DNA of 64,000 nt. Source: an uncultured Clostridia bacterium (GTDB taxonomy: Bacteria; Bacillota; Clostridia; Lachnospirales; Anaerotignaceae). The stretch lies in assembly GCA_902477755.1 (NCBI GenBank), contig CABSIK010000001.1, positions 248,001-312,000 on the forward strand, read 5' to 3'. Made by a program: the position numbers and the translations under genes. The notes under the pieces were generated by a model. That model had not been told where the DNA came from. It saw nothing but the letters and a program-made list of their open reading frames with translations, and ran no database searches. Shown in pieces: positions 1 through 9,236 of the stretch; position 1 is the first letter of the stretch; each line of letters starts with the position of its first letter.

Positions 1-99
1 TTATCTGGAATGACAGAGGAAGAAAAGAAACTTTTTTATCGCCTGCTAAACGTAGCGTATGAAAATATTAAAAATCAAGAAATGGAGATGCTGTCATGA
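1..99 (+). CDS. MarR-like transcriptional regulator, C-terminal fragment
   Basis: An open frame enters from the left edge and ends at TGA 97-99. The 32 visible residues contain TEEEKKLFYRLL, the dimerisation-helix tail common in MarR-family regulators. The stop overlaps the start of the MATE pump gene (ATGA), so the two are translationally coupled. A MarR repressor directly upstream of a multidrug pump is a familiar arrangement in which the regulator controls its own operon; that role is inferred. Only the end is seen, so the family call is moderate. Confidence 0.55.
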   Translation, partial: LSGMTEEEKKLFYRLLNVAYENIKNQEMEMLS

Positions 100-1466
100 A
101 TGCTGTAAATCGAAGTGATATTTTTGAAACACTTCCAGTTCGCCAAGCTGTATGCAAACAAATTGTGCCAGCTGTAGTCAGCCAAATGATCGCACTAATT
201 TATAATCTTGCAGACACCTATTTTGTAGGCATGCTCAATGACCCTCATCAAACAGCGGCAATCACCATTGCAGCTCCATCCTTTGTTATGCTGACTGCAA
301 TTTCCAATTTGTTTGGCGTTGGTGGTGCCAGTGCCATTGCAAGATCATTAGGAAAAAAACAAATATTACGAGCCAAACAAATTGCTTCTGTTTCTTTTTG
401 GGGTGGTTTGTTCTGTGCCTGCTTGTTTTCTTTAATATTTTTCACGCTGTCACGTCCAATTCTCTTTCTCAGTGGTGCTACAGAAGAAACTTATGAAATT
501 ACACTGGGCTATGCGAAATATGTTGTCATTCTGGGAGGCCCTTTCACAGTTTTAAACACGCTTTTAGCTAATCTTATTCGAGCAGAAGGTCGTGCTGGGT
601 TAGCTTCTTTTGGGGTTTCTCTTGGAGGAATTATCAATATTGTTTTAGACCCATTGTTTGTGCTCCCCAAATTTATTGGATTTGGTGCAATTGGTGCCGG
701 TATGGCAACTGCTCTTTCCAATGCAGCTGCAACAATATTTTTTCTAGCTGCATTATATCATTTAAGAAAAACATCAGTAATTCATATAGAGCCCCAATAC
801 CTGCGTTTTGCAAAATTGCACCTAAAAAACATCCTATCAGTAGGATTTCCCTCTGCAGTGCAATATGCTCTCACAGTTGTTGCCATTGCAGCCCAGGCAA
901 AATTCGTGTCCCAATATGCTACAGAAGCAGTTGCAGCATTAGGCATTGTAAAGAAATTAGATCAACTGCCGCTTTATTTTTCTATTGGTGTTTCCAGCGG
1001 TTTGCTTCCCTTACTTGCCTATAATTATGCGGCAGGAAATCAAAGGAGAAGACAGCAAGCCTTCCGTTTTGGCTGTATGATTTCCTTATCTTTTTCCCTG
1101 CTTTGTCTGATCTGTTATGAATGCTTTGCACCTCAGCTAGCCGCTTTATTTATCGAAGATGAAACAACCATCATATACAGTGCTGGTTTCCTGCGAAGAA
1201 TGGTTACTGCAATGCCTATGATGTCATTATGTTATCCTCTGATTATTCAATTTCAGGCTATGGGTAAAGTAAAAGAATCATTGATTACTTCAGTGATGCG
1301 AAAAGGAGTTTTAGATATCCCCTTGCTTTTTGTGATGGATCGGCTGATGCCACTTTATGGGTGCATGTGGGTTCAGCCTATAGTAGACTCAGTTTCGCTT
1401 ATTGTTGCTGGTAGCATGTACTATCGTTTAAAACAAAAAGAAAATACTATTTCTGCCCTTGATTAA
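96..1466 (+). CDS. MATE family multidrug efflux transporter
   Basis: This 456-residue protein is the usual length for the MATE family and is hydrophobic throughout, compatible with about 12 membrane helices. The N-terminal part carries the MATE-like stretch PAVVSQMIALIYNLADTYFVG, and the two halves show the expected repeat pattern (GGIINIVLDPLF near residue 178). Family members export cationic drugs or organic compounds using a sodium or proton gradient; the substrate cannot be read from the sequence. The start overlaps the end of the MarR-like gene, so both are probably one transcript that ends at the hairpin at 1494-1543. It resembles the MepA/NorM-like branch of Bacillota. Confidence 0.9.
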   Translation: MNAVNRSDIFETLPVRQAVCKQIVPAVVSQMIALIYNLADTYFVGMLNDPHQTAAITIAAPSFVMLTAISNLFGVGGASAIARSLGKKQILRAKQIASVSFWGGLFCACLFSLIFFTLSRPILFLSGATEETYEITLGYAKYVVILGGPFTVLNTLLANLIRAEGRAGLASFGVSLGGIINIVLDPLFVLPKFIGFGAIGAGMATALSNAAATIFFLAALYHLRKTSVIHIEPQYLRFAKLHLKNILSVGFPSAVQYALTVVAIAAQAKFVSQYATEAVAALGIVKKLDQLPLYFSIGVSSGLLPLLAYNYAAGNQRRRQQAFRFGCMISLSFSLLCLICYECFAPQLAALFIEDETTIIYSAGFLRRMVTAMPMMSLCYPLIIQFQAMGKVKESLITSVMRKGVLDIPLLFVMDRLMPLYGCMWVQPIVDSVSLIVAGSMYYRLKQKENTISALD

Positions 1467-1493
1467 ATATCTGATATTATAAGGGAAACAAAA

Positions 1494-1543
1494 AAAGAAA
1501 GCCTAAATCCTTTGCATTTTAAGGATTCTGGCCTTCTTTTTTA
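1494..1543 (+). terminator. Rho-independent terminator after the MATE gene
   Basis: A hairpin with arms AAGAAaGCC and GGCCTTCTT encloses an inner AATCCT/AGGATT stem and is followed by a run of T. It lies 28 bases after the MATE stop codon. Confidence 0.85.
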
Positions 1544-1910
1544 TAATGATGCTGCCTAATTGGTCTGCACACTTTTGTATGACCGCTTACTTTAATTTTA
1601 ATAGGTACAACATTCCCATTTTCTGCCGTAAACCATCCATTGTATCTATATCCATCACATGTCTGTACCATCATTATGATAGAAAGTCATTGTATTTGGA
1701 ATACCTATTGTACAGTGAGGAATTTCAGTGTATCTGCATAGTTGTGGCCATGCCAAAGGTCACAAATACAGCGCGTATTTCTGAAATTTCAAATTTTTCT
1801 GACTAATTTGTGCTCGTAAAGCTGCAAGTACTTAGTTTTGTTGTTGCCCACATTCCCACTACCATTTTGAACACAATATGTACATAAATAGAACCTTATA
1901 AATTTACATA
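1544..1910. other. Intergenic stretch with a possible gene remnant on the minus strand
   Basis: No confident gene is present. On the minus strand several short frames read in protein-like fashion (for example CDGYRYNGWFTAENG near 1640-1680 and IGIPNTMTFYHNDG near 1690-1730), but they lie in different frames separated by stops. This is what a decayed gene looks like. The source family is not recognised. Confidence 0.3.
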
Positions 1911-1962
1911 TAAAAACAGACATATCAAAAATTCTGTTTAACAGAAAATTCAATATGTCTGT
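1911..1962 (-). terminator. Terminator of the CIS operon
   Basis: Read on the minus strand, the perfect arms ACAGACATAT and ATATGTCTGT are followed by TTTTT. Inside is a second small inverted repeat (TTCTGTT/AACAGAA). It lies just after the last gene of the long minus-strand run (stop at 1970) and marks the end of the CIS operon. Confidence 0.85.
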
Positions 1963-1969
1963 CTATATT

Positions 1970-2389
1970 TTATTCTGGTATATGCTTTATAATATCATAA
2001 CCATAATGATCTGCAATCAGGCCGCAAAGCAGTATCACCCGTTCAATAAGAAAGCTTTGTTCATCCTCATTTCCAAGAATATACTGACACGCACGCACAG
2101 TAATGTCTCCTGTTGTTGGATCTAACTGAAATGTACCAATCTTTAGTTGGTAATTTAATTCCATCAAATATTTACTTACTGCTTCTCTCTGCGCTTCCTC
2201 TACCCGTATATTACAGTCAATAAAGACTGTCACCATCCGCTCATCTTCCAAACACATAGCATAGGCACCATATTTCCCTTTTTCACCACTGATAAGAAAT
2301 GAAAAAATACTGGTTTGATTTTCTATTCTTTCTTTCACTGGTAAACTGTTTTTTTCCGCAAATGCCAGAAAACCATCACGTATCGTCAT
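1970..2389 (-). CDS. Small acidic protein, YbjN/CesT-like chaperone candidate
   Basis: A 139-residue acidic protein, last gene of the CIS operon. The start at 2389 is chosen because AGGAGG lies 8 bases upstream; an upstream ATG at 2416 overlaps the stop of the giant gene but lacks its own ribosome site. The alternation of helix and strand (EKNSLPVKERI, FSFLISGEKGKYGAYAMCLEDERMVTVFIDC, then helices) resembles the YbjN / type III secretion chaperone fold; no exact family is claimed. Such small acidic proteins often bind and hold a secreted partner encoded next to them. Immediate adjacency to the 1568-residue protein suggests a dedicated chaperone or loading factor. Function is inferred from size, charge and position. 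Confidence 0.6.
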   Translation of the reverse strand: MTIRDGFLAFAEKNSLPVKERIENQTSIFSFLISGEKGKYGAYAMCLEDERMVTVFIDCNIRVEEAQREAVSKYLMELNYQLKIGTFQLDPTTGDITVRACQYILGNEDEQSFLIERVILLCGLIADHYGYDIIKHIPE

Positions 2390-2415
2390 GATTCTGTCCT
2401 CCTGTTCATTTTCCA

Positions 2416-5400
2416 TTATTTACTGGTATCTTCAATAATTTGGGGCATCAACTGCATATCCGTTTCTGTTTTTTCCAATACATTGCTAATATAAGTATCC
2501 GTATTAGATTCACTCGTAATGATCGACTCAGGATCGGCAATTGCTTTTTCTGTATCATTAATAACCATGGAACATTGTTTTATCTGTTCCGCTAAAATCC
2601 GAATTCTTTCCAAAATATTATTTTTAATTTGTTTCCATTCCTCCATCCGAGCTTCTATTTTTTCTTTTTCTTGATTTTCAAATGCAGTTAATTCCTCTGC
2701 CATAGATGCTGGATTAGATGAGATTTTTTGTTGATATTCGTTGAAAATTCTTTCGGTTTCTTCCTTTGCAGGTTTGAAGCGTGAACCATCATAAGCCTCA
2801 ATCTTTGCCTCATCTGTCATTTCTGGATCTGTAGAACGGAGCATTGCAATCCTTCGGTCATGACCGGCCATCTTTGCTGCTTGACGAGCCCTTTCGGCAT
2901 TAATGATATCCATTAATGAAATTTTTACAGTTTCATCACCGCCGCTGCTATTGAAGCGTTTTGAACTTTCGGCATATTCCTTAATTGCCTGCGCCTGTTC
3001 CTCCGCAGTTCCGCTTTCCGCAGCCCGGAGGGCTTCAATGCGATCAAGATGCTTTTGTACTGGAGCTTGCATACGGCCTCTTTCGTACTGAAGGATCATA
3101 TTAGGCGTTACCCAGTTAGGTGCATCCGCTTGTTCATGCAGCAAAAATCCGTCACCACGTCCCATTTTCTTATACAGCTTCAGCATTGCAGGATAATCCG
3201 TCATTCCTTCCAATGCTTCAAGAATGCTTTGATGGTCCATTTTTTTGCCAGAAAAATGATCTGCTTTAGAAGCTCGATGAATCTGATATGTGTAATATCT
3301 GTCCAAGTCTTCCATTGTATATGTTTTGGGACCTTTTTTCATCAAATGTTCCTTCAGGACTTGAATATTTTTCTCATGATTTACGGAAGAATCCTGCATG
3401 ATACTATATTTTCTTAACAATGTATAAATGGATGATGGATCCTCACGCATTTCTTGAATATCTTTTGCTTCTTCTGGAGTCCAGTTTTTGCTTTGGAATA
3501 ATTTTTGTACAGAAGCATCTTGTGCTTCAATACGTTCCAATACGTCTTTCTGGAATCCCTTCCCCTGATTCAGCGTAACAGTGCTGTCTTTATTTTCTCG
3601 ATATCCAAAATACATTTGAATTGTATCGTAAAGCATTCTTTCCGCTTCCTCGGGATTTGAAGCTCTCAAGCCATCTGCCTGATATTTCTTCTGGGTCAAA
3701 AAATTGATTCTAGCAACATATTGCGCCTTGATTTTTTCGTTCTTGTACCGCCCCATACATTTTGTCTCATAAGCAATAAGATCATCAAGGGTCAAATCAA
3801 GTTCCATAGCGTTATACAGCCATTTCTCATTTTTCTTATTCTTTTCTTGCTTGATATTTTGCTGCAAAGCAAGAGCCTTCCTTTTCTCTATCAGTGCCTC
3901 AACAAAATCCTCTTTTGTTGCTGTCATATATACAGCTTTATCCTTATTCATATTATCTATTCCAGAAGAAACCAGTGTATCTAACTGTTCCTGCTGGCTC
4001 TGATCTCTAACGCCCAAAGAAAGCAGCTGATGTAATTGGGTTTGGTCTTGATAAGCCTGAAGGCCTTTTTTGTTATTCTGAAGCTTTTTCGCCAACATGC
4101 TGCGCTCATAAGCCAAAAGGCGTTCTGAATTAGAAAATAAATCAAGACTATTATACATTCCGAAATTATTATACATTCCAAAATAGGTTCTGACGAATTC
4201 AGCATTAGGTGTATCTGAACCATTTTGAACAATTTCGGGGAATTTTTTTGTTAGTTCCTCAAAGCGTTCCTGATGTTTTTGAAAGCTGCTGCCAGTTCTG
4301 CTATATTCATTAGATCGTTTTTCCTGAATTCTGTCTTCTTCATACTTTAACAAAGTTGGAATATCCGTAAACAGTGCCTTGTTTACTGCTCTGCCTTTCA
4401 ATCGTCTGTATTCTGGCAACAACAAGCTTGCTTTGGTTTTATCATCCTCTAAAATCCCTTTTTGAGCTGCAAAAACTCTCATAGCTTGAATTCTTTTTTC
4501 TGAGTTTTGTGTCAGTTCTTTTCTTCTGTTCTCTTCATAACTGATAAGAGAATCAACTGAAACTGCCGCTTTACTGGATTTCGTTTTTAGATGCGACAAA
4601 AAAGCATCGTAATTTCCACCGCCTGCTATATAGGCGTTCTTGATATTTTCACTTGGTGTATTGGTACTTCCTGCTGTACTAGGTTTCTGGTTTGCCTTGG
4701 AAGCGGCTGTGGCACCACCAGTATTGGCAGCCAAAGCCATTTCGATATTTTTCAGATTTCCCGAATGCCTATTCAGCTGCATTTGCATCTCATTGCCAAG
4801 CCGATAATAATCATCATCACGATTCAGCTTGTCTAAGTTCGCCATTTCTTCTTGTGCGCTTTGCTGGTTTCTTTCTAATTGAATATAGAATTGATGCTGG
4901 ATTTTATGAATTGCTTCATTCATATCCAAGAAACCAGAATTGGATGCATCCGTACTGATAAAAACTGGCTGTGATTTCTTATGATATTCCAACAGCATCT
5001 TCTTCGCAGCTTCAAAGGATTCCTGACTTGCATCAAAACTAGACTGCCCATTGGTTTCTTCCTGTTTGTGGATCATTTTCTGCAGTTCATCTTTATTGTC
5101 TAACGTGCCTTTAACTTTTCCACTCAACGCACTATAAGACAAATCTGCATCTGCTTTCCATTTGGCTTTTCCATTTTCTTTTGCTCTGGTAGCCATGATT
5201 TCCGCCCGCATTGCAGCAAGCTCCCAGTTCTTAAATTCATAACTATAAAGCTTTTTTTCCCAACCAAGGATCTGTGTATTCAAGCTGGCATCAATGACAG
5301 CAAGAAGACGTAATTCACCTTTTGCATCAAACACAGCTTTTTCCAAACTTGGTGGGCCATAGGGTTTCTTTTTAAAATCAGCATGGACACTAGTTTCAAG

Positions 5401-7122
5401 AATATTATTTCCATCTTCACTGCCAGTCAACAGAATGTTTGCACCAATTTGCGCCTTAAGATTCAATAAAAAGCTTGGCCCAGCCGTAAGACCAACACCA
5501 AATCCGGCATGAGCCTCGCCTTGCAACGCAGCCCGCAGATCAACGCCAAAAGCTTCTCCCTGCTGCTTTTTCAGCATGCCAATCAAATTATTTACGGAGC
5601 CGCCCACTTTATAGCCGATATATGCACCTGCATGGAACTCAGCATCAACAGACATCAGCCCTGGAATCAATGGGAATGTGAAAAAGGGAACACTTAGATT
5701 GAAGTTGTTGTCTCCTTTTTCAGCATCTTCTTCACTTTCGCCTTCTGTTTGCAAAATTCCGAAATGCTCTAATACAGCCTTTGCTAAATCATAATAACTG
5801 CCGTCCTCACTAGTCTCCTCAGTGATGATATCGTTAGAAAATACTACGCCGGTCGTGCGACCCAATTTAAGATCTATTGCATCACCTATGTTTGCGGCCA
5901 ATTTACTGTCACGCAAAGAGGTATAGAAAATGCCCTCCTCGGTTATTTCAAGCCCATTGTAGCATAGATCACTCGTATCAAATTCAGCACCAGAAATACC
6001 CATATCCCCTAATATCCCATTTAAAAATCCTGTTTTATCCTCCACCTCGACAGAAAGATTGTCAGAATAATATGTATGGGGAGTCTCTCCAGTCTCCAGT
6101 TCCAATTCAAGTTCATTGCTGCCAATGGAGATAAAAGCAAGGAGCCTTCCACCTCTCCACTCAACAGAAAATTTATCATATTTTGTCAGAGCCAATTGAG
6201 GCCTTACGCCTTCTTTCGCACGGATCCTACCTTTACCATGCTGAAAAATCACACGATCTGGTTCATATTTTGCAGCTTCTTCTGTTACTTCGGGCACTTC
6301 CTCTACACTGTCCTGTACAGCAGCAATCTCTGTTTCCTCAGTTGCAGTTGTTGTATCTGGCACAGTCATGGTTGCTACTTCTGTTGTTTCTGTTGTCTCT
6401 GTCGTTTCTGCTGCATCAGTCGCATTTGTCACCTCAGGGATTGCAGTTGAAGGTGCATGAATACGCAGGTTGCTTGTCAGGAAAGAAGGTGCAATACCTT
6501 CTTTTGTTACCGTTACTTTCTCCGGAATAGGAACTGAACTTTCTTCTTCTTTATTTTTGTATACCATCTTTGGATTTACAAATTCTGCCTGATCCATGGT
6601 AATGCGGATTTTCTCAGCAGTCAAACGAATATGATCTCCATGAAAACCACTTCGATTATTTAAAGGAATTTCCCCTTCTACATAATTTTCCTTCAAATTT
6701 AAGCTGCCGATGGGCAAAGTGATCCCCTGATTAAATTTCTGCGGTGCCAGTACCAAAATACCGCCGGAGCCATGGGCTTCTGGTGGTTTCAGAAATTTCT
6801 TTTCACCTGTCAATTGGGCATTTGTAAGGTCAAGTGCAGCACCTTGAAAAAGCGGGATCGCACCAGCCTGTAAAAGCTGTCCCTTTGTCCCTAATACAGG
6901 TTGATTATTGACTCGGAAAAAAACGGATGAAGATCGCTTCTGTTTGTTTCTTTGTTCCACAAAAGTGCGGATACGTTCGAACTCAGCCGCCATCAAATCC
7001 TCATCTGATTCAAATTCCAGCTGTGCATCTCCCGTTTCTCCCTGATGATTTGCCAATACATAATCAATAGCCGTAGGCTTACGACCGTTCTGTTTTTCCT
7101 CAAGTATCTGTTCTCTAGCCAT
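2416..7122 (-). CDS. Giant multi-domain protein, predicted CIS cargo/effector
   Basis: 1568 residues from the ATG at 7122, which has a GGTGG site; an upstream in-frame ATG at 7203 overlaps the AAA+ gene and is less likely. Four parts can be seen: a beta-rich N-terminal region (about 75-190), a Thr/Glu-rich low-complexity linker (about 225-295), a glycine-rich beta region (about 480-610, with alternating patterns like those of barrel or pore-type domains), and a very long charged helical half (about 640-1568). The helical half contains at least six copies of a motif of the form YExxR (ISYEENRRKE, LLKYEEDRIQ, LLAYERSM, LIAYETKC, ILQYERGR, INAERARQ) spaced about 60-160 residues apart. No signal peptide, no known toxin catalytic motif recognised. 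It lies between an AAA+ ATPase and a small chaperone-like protein. Cargo/effector is the favoured reading; a tape-measure or scaffold is the main alternative. Confidence 0.6.
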   Translation of the reverse strand: MAREQILEEKQNGRKPTAIDYVLANHQGETGDAQLEFESDEDLMAAEFERIRTFVEQRNKQKRSSSVFFRVNNQPVLGTKGQLLQAGAIPLFQGAALDLTNAQLTGEKKFLKPPEAHGSGGILVLAPQKFNQGITLPIGSLNLKENYVEGEIPLNNRSGFHGDHIRLTAEKIRITMDQAEFVNPKMVYKNKEEESSVPIPEKVTVTKEGIAPSFLTSNLRIHAPSTAIPEVTNATDAAETTETTETTEVATMTVPDTTTATEETEIAAVQDSVEEVPEVTEEAAKYEPDRVIFQHGKGRIRAKEGVRPQLALTKYDKFSVEWRGGRLLAFISIGSNELELELETGETPHTYYSDNLSVEVEDKTGFLNGILGDMGISGAEFDTSDLCYNGLEITEEGIFYTSLRDSKLAANIGDAIDLKLGRTTGVVFSNDIITEETSEDGSYYDLAKAVLEHFGILQTEGESEEDAEKGDNNFNLSVPFFTFPLIPGLMSVDAEFHAGAYIGYKVGGSVNNLIGMLKKQQGEAFGVDLRAALQGEAHAGFGVGLTAGPSFLLNLKAQIGANILLTGSEDGNNILETSVHADFKKKPYGPPSLEKAVFDAKGELRLLAVIDASLNTQILGWEKKLYSYEFKNWELAAMRAEIMATRAKENGKAKWKADADLSYSALSGKVKGTLDNKDELQKMIHKQEETNGQSSFDASQESFEAAKKMLLEYHKKSQPVFISTDASNSGFLDMNEAIHKIQHQFYIQLERNQQSAQEEMANLDKLNRDDDYYRLGNEMQMQLNRHSGNLKNIEMALAANTGGATAASKANQKPSTAGSTNTPSENIKNAYIAGGGNYDAFLSHLKTKSSKAAVSVDSLISYEENRRKELTQNSEKRIQAMRVFAAQKGILEDDKTKASLLLPEYRRLKGRAVNKALFTDIPTLLKYEEDRIQEKRSNEYSRTGSSFQKHQERFEELTKKFPEIVQNGSDTPNAEFVRTYFGMYNNFGMYNSLDLFSNSERLLAYERSMLAKKLQNNKKGLQAYQDQTQLHQLLSLGVRDQSQQEQLDTLVSSGIDNMNKDKAVYMTATKEDFVEALIEKRKALALQQNIKQEKNKKNEKWLYNAMELDLTLDDLIAYETKCMGRYKNEKIKAQYVARINFLTQKKYQADGLRASNPEEAERMLYDTIQMYFGYRENKDSTVTLNQGKGFQKDVLERIEAQDASVQKLFQSKNWTPEEAKDIQEMREDPSSIYTLLRKYSIMQDSSVNHEKNIQVLKEHLMKKGPKTYTMEDLDRYYTYQIHRASKADHFSGKKMDHQSILEALEGMTDYPAMLKLYKKMGRGDGFLLHEQADAPNWVTPNMILQYERGRMQAPVQKHLDRIEALRAAESGTAEEQAQAIKEYAESSKRFNSSGGDETVKISLMDIINAERARQAAKMAGHDRRIAMLRSTDPEMTDEAKIEAYDGSRFKPAKEETERIFNEYQQKISSNPASMAEELTAFENQEKEKIEARMEEWKQIKNNILERIRILAEQIKQCSMVINDTEKAIADPESIITSESNTDTYISNVLEKTETDMQLMPQIIEDTSK

Positions 7123-7142
7123 GCTTTCACCACCCTCTTTTC

Positions 7143-9236
7143 TTAAGCGAGGTATCCAAAATCTTCTTTCGTTAACTGCTTTCCGTATTTCATATAATTC
7201 CAAATAGTTGCTTCTTTTAATTGTTCATTACCTAATGGCATCTGATCAGAAACTGCAATATAAGCTGCATTCCACAAGATTTCCTTGATCTGACTCCCTG
7301 AAAGTTCAAAAGTTTCTGCAAAGAAATCAAGATCAATACCTTCTTCCAAAGGCGTTTTGTCTGGAATCAAAGAATGCCACAATTTTTTACGAGTTTCCAC
7401 ATCAGGGAAACGGAAGGGCACCATAAATTTAATTCTGCGCCGGAAAGCATCATCAATCTGATCTACTAAGTTTGTAGCCAGTATTACCATACCTTCATAT
7501 TCTTCCATTTTTTGCAGCAAATGCGCTGTTTCCGCATTGGCATTTCGGTCATTGGAATCTTTGACTTCACTGCGCTTCGCAAACAAAGAGTCTGCTTCAT
7601 CGAAGAACAGAATTACATTCATTTGTTTTGCTCGCTCAAAAAGAGCGGAAATATTCTTTTCCGTTTCACCAATATATTTGCTCACCATTTTTGATAAATC
7701 AATACGATAGAGCTCCAAACCCAGCTCTGCTGCAATGACCTGAACTGCCATAGTCTTCCCGGTTCCAGGAGGACCGTAGAAAAGTACACTGACACCTCGG
7801 CCATAGGGAGTTTTTTCAAAAAAGCCCCATTCTTCCCCAACAATATTTCTGTATTTTACTTGGGCACAAATATACTGCATCTGACGTTTTACCATAGGAT
7901 CCACAATCAGATCATCCCATACGAATCTGCCATTGATCAATGTGGCATAATTCCCAAGATTCCCCCTGCCTCGCTGTTTCACAGCTTCATCTACATATTT
8001 TCTCTCCAGAAATGAATTTCCATTGGAGATTGAAGTTAAATATGCAGTCTCAAAAGTATGTTCAATCTCGCCAACACTCATAACATATTTATTCCCATTC
8101 AGTACAGCATCAATCTGATCTTCTGCATGATACATTTCGCTGAAGTAAGTCCAAACACCTATTTTCTCTGTTGCGGACAGATCCCATAAAGCAAATGACA
8201 CATACTTCTCAGTGAGCCAAACAGGAAAATCATGTTTTCCCTCTCCCAGTACAACTGTGAAAGGACATACACTAAGTATCTGTGTAAAGAGACCATCATA
8301 AGCGGCATCTTCCTTTTCTTCGTCCCATGTTGGAATTCCATATAGGCACAAAAATCCATTTTCCAATCGGATCTTCAGTTTCAATTCTCGCAGGAGATCC
8401 TCTCGCCGTTCCTCATTCAGAACAGCTATATCATTCCAGCACAGAAAGCTTACAGGTCTTCCTATGCGCAAAGAAAGGTAAGAAACTAATAGTTTTTTAC
8501 CGGATTTTTTTCTGCCATGCAAATATAAAACCAATGGTTCCTTGGGAAATTTATGATGCATTGCCACCGAAGTTACTTTTTGCAAAACTTCTTCATATAT
8601 CAATAATCGTGGCAAAGGTTTTTTGATCAAATATTTTTTGTAAGAAATATCGAATGTTTGTCCCAATAAGTATGACAGCAACGGTCTATGCAAGGAAAGT
8701 GTTTCCTGATGCCAAGGTTTGCTTGAATTTATCTTTCTATCCAGACAAAGGGCAAAATCACCTATTTTATTTATCAAATGTGCAAATTCTGCAACATTTG
8801 TATTTTTTGTGATAGCATAAAGTCGCAGCGCCATCTCCACTGTAGGTGTCTGTACATTTTTTCCAGTTTCCGCAGCGGAAAAAACAGCACTTACCTTTTC
8901 CTGCATACCTGTAACGCCAGCCAAAATCAAAGCGAACTTTTCGATCTGCGCTAAATCGTGCAGACCGAAAAACTTTGCTGTATGAAGGTCAATGCCGCAG
9001 AGTTTTGCCAACTCCATACGCTGTTTGATCACAACTTCTGCCTCTTTTATCTCTTCCCTGACATGCAAAAGAAACTCTGAAACATCTTCTCCTTTGCGTT
9101 CCATTTCTTCTTTTTGAAGGACTGACCAGAGAAGAAATTCCATGATTGATGAAAAATCCATCCATAAATCGCCATCATTGGGATAAGGCATTCTTGTTTC
9201 TTTACTTATTCCGCAATCAATGTTATTCAAAGACAT
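7143..9236 (-). CDS. AAA+ ATPase of the CIS (second copy)
   Basis: 697 residues. The C-terminal AAA+ module has Walker A GPPGTGKT (about residue 490), Walker B ILFFDEAD, sensor ATN and the RRRIKF segment. An upstream P-loop-like motif, GRKKSGKKLL (about residue 250), lacks a proper Ser/Thr after GK and looks inactive. CIS loci of the Afp/PVC type encode such an ATPase (Afp15/Pvc15-like), thought to act in assembly or cargo loading. It is a paralogue of the 615-residue ATPase at 38072-39919, with the same degenerate-then-active layout. The start overlaps the end of the preceding membrane protein by 14 bases. Its place next to the giant protein suggests it serves that protein rather than the sheath. 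Confidence 0.85.
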   Translation of the reverse strand: MSLNNIDCGISKETRMPYPNDGDLWMDFSSIMEFLLWSVLQKEEMERKGEDVSEFLLHVREEIKEAEVVIKQRMELAKLCGIDLHTAKFFGLHDLAQIEKFALILAGVTGMQEKVSAVFSAAETGKNVQTPTVEMALRLYAITKNTNVAEFAHLINKIGDFALCLDRKINSSKPWHQETLSLHRPLLSYLLGQTFDISYKKYLIKKPLPRLLIYEEVLQKVTSVAMHHKFPKEPLVLYLHGRKKSGKKLLVSYLSLRIGRPVSFLCWNDIAVLNEERREDLLRELKLKIRLENGFLCLYGIPTWDEEKEDAAYDGLFTQILSVCPFTVVLGEGKHDFPVWLTEKYVSFALWDLSATEKIGVWTYFSEMYHAEDQIDAVLNGNKYVMSVGEIEHTFETAYLTSISNGNSFLERKYVDEAVKQRGRGNLGNYATLINGRFVWDDLIVDPMVKRQMQYICAQVKYRNIVGEEWGFFEKTPYGRGVSVLFYGPPGTGKTMAVQVIAAELGLELYRIDLSKMVSKYIGETEKNISALFERAKQMNVILFFDEADSLFAKRSEVKDSNDRNANAETAHLLQKMEEYEGMVILATNLVDQIDDAFRRRIKFMVPFRFPDVETRKKLWHSLIPDKTPLEEGIDLDFFAETFELSGSQIKEILWNAAYIAVSDQMPLGNEQLKEATIWNYMKYGKQLTKEDFGYLA

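Noticed and set aside
1546..1806. An 86-codon plus-strand frame after the MATE terminator
   Set aside because: It starts right after a terminator, lacks a ribosome site and promoter, and its composition is not protein-like; minus-strand fragments read better.
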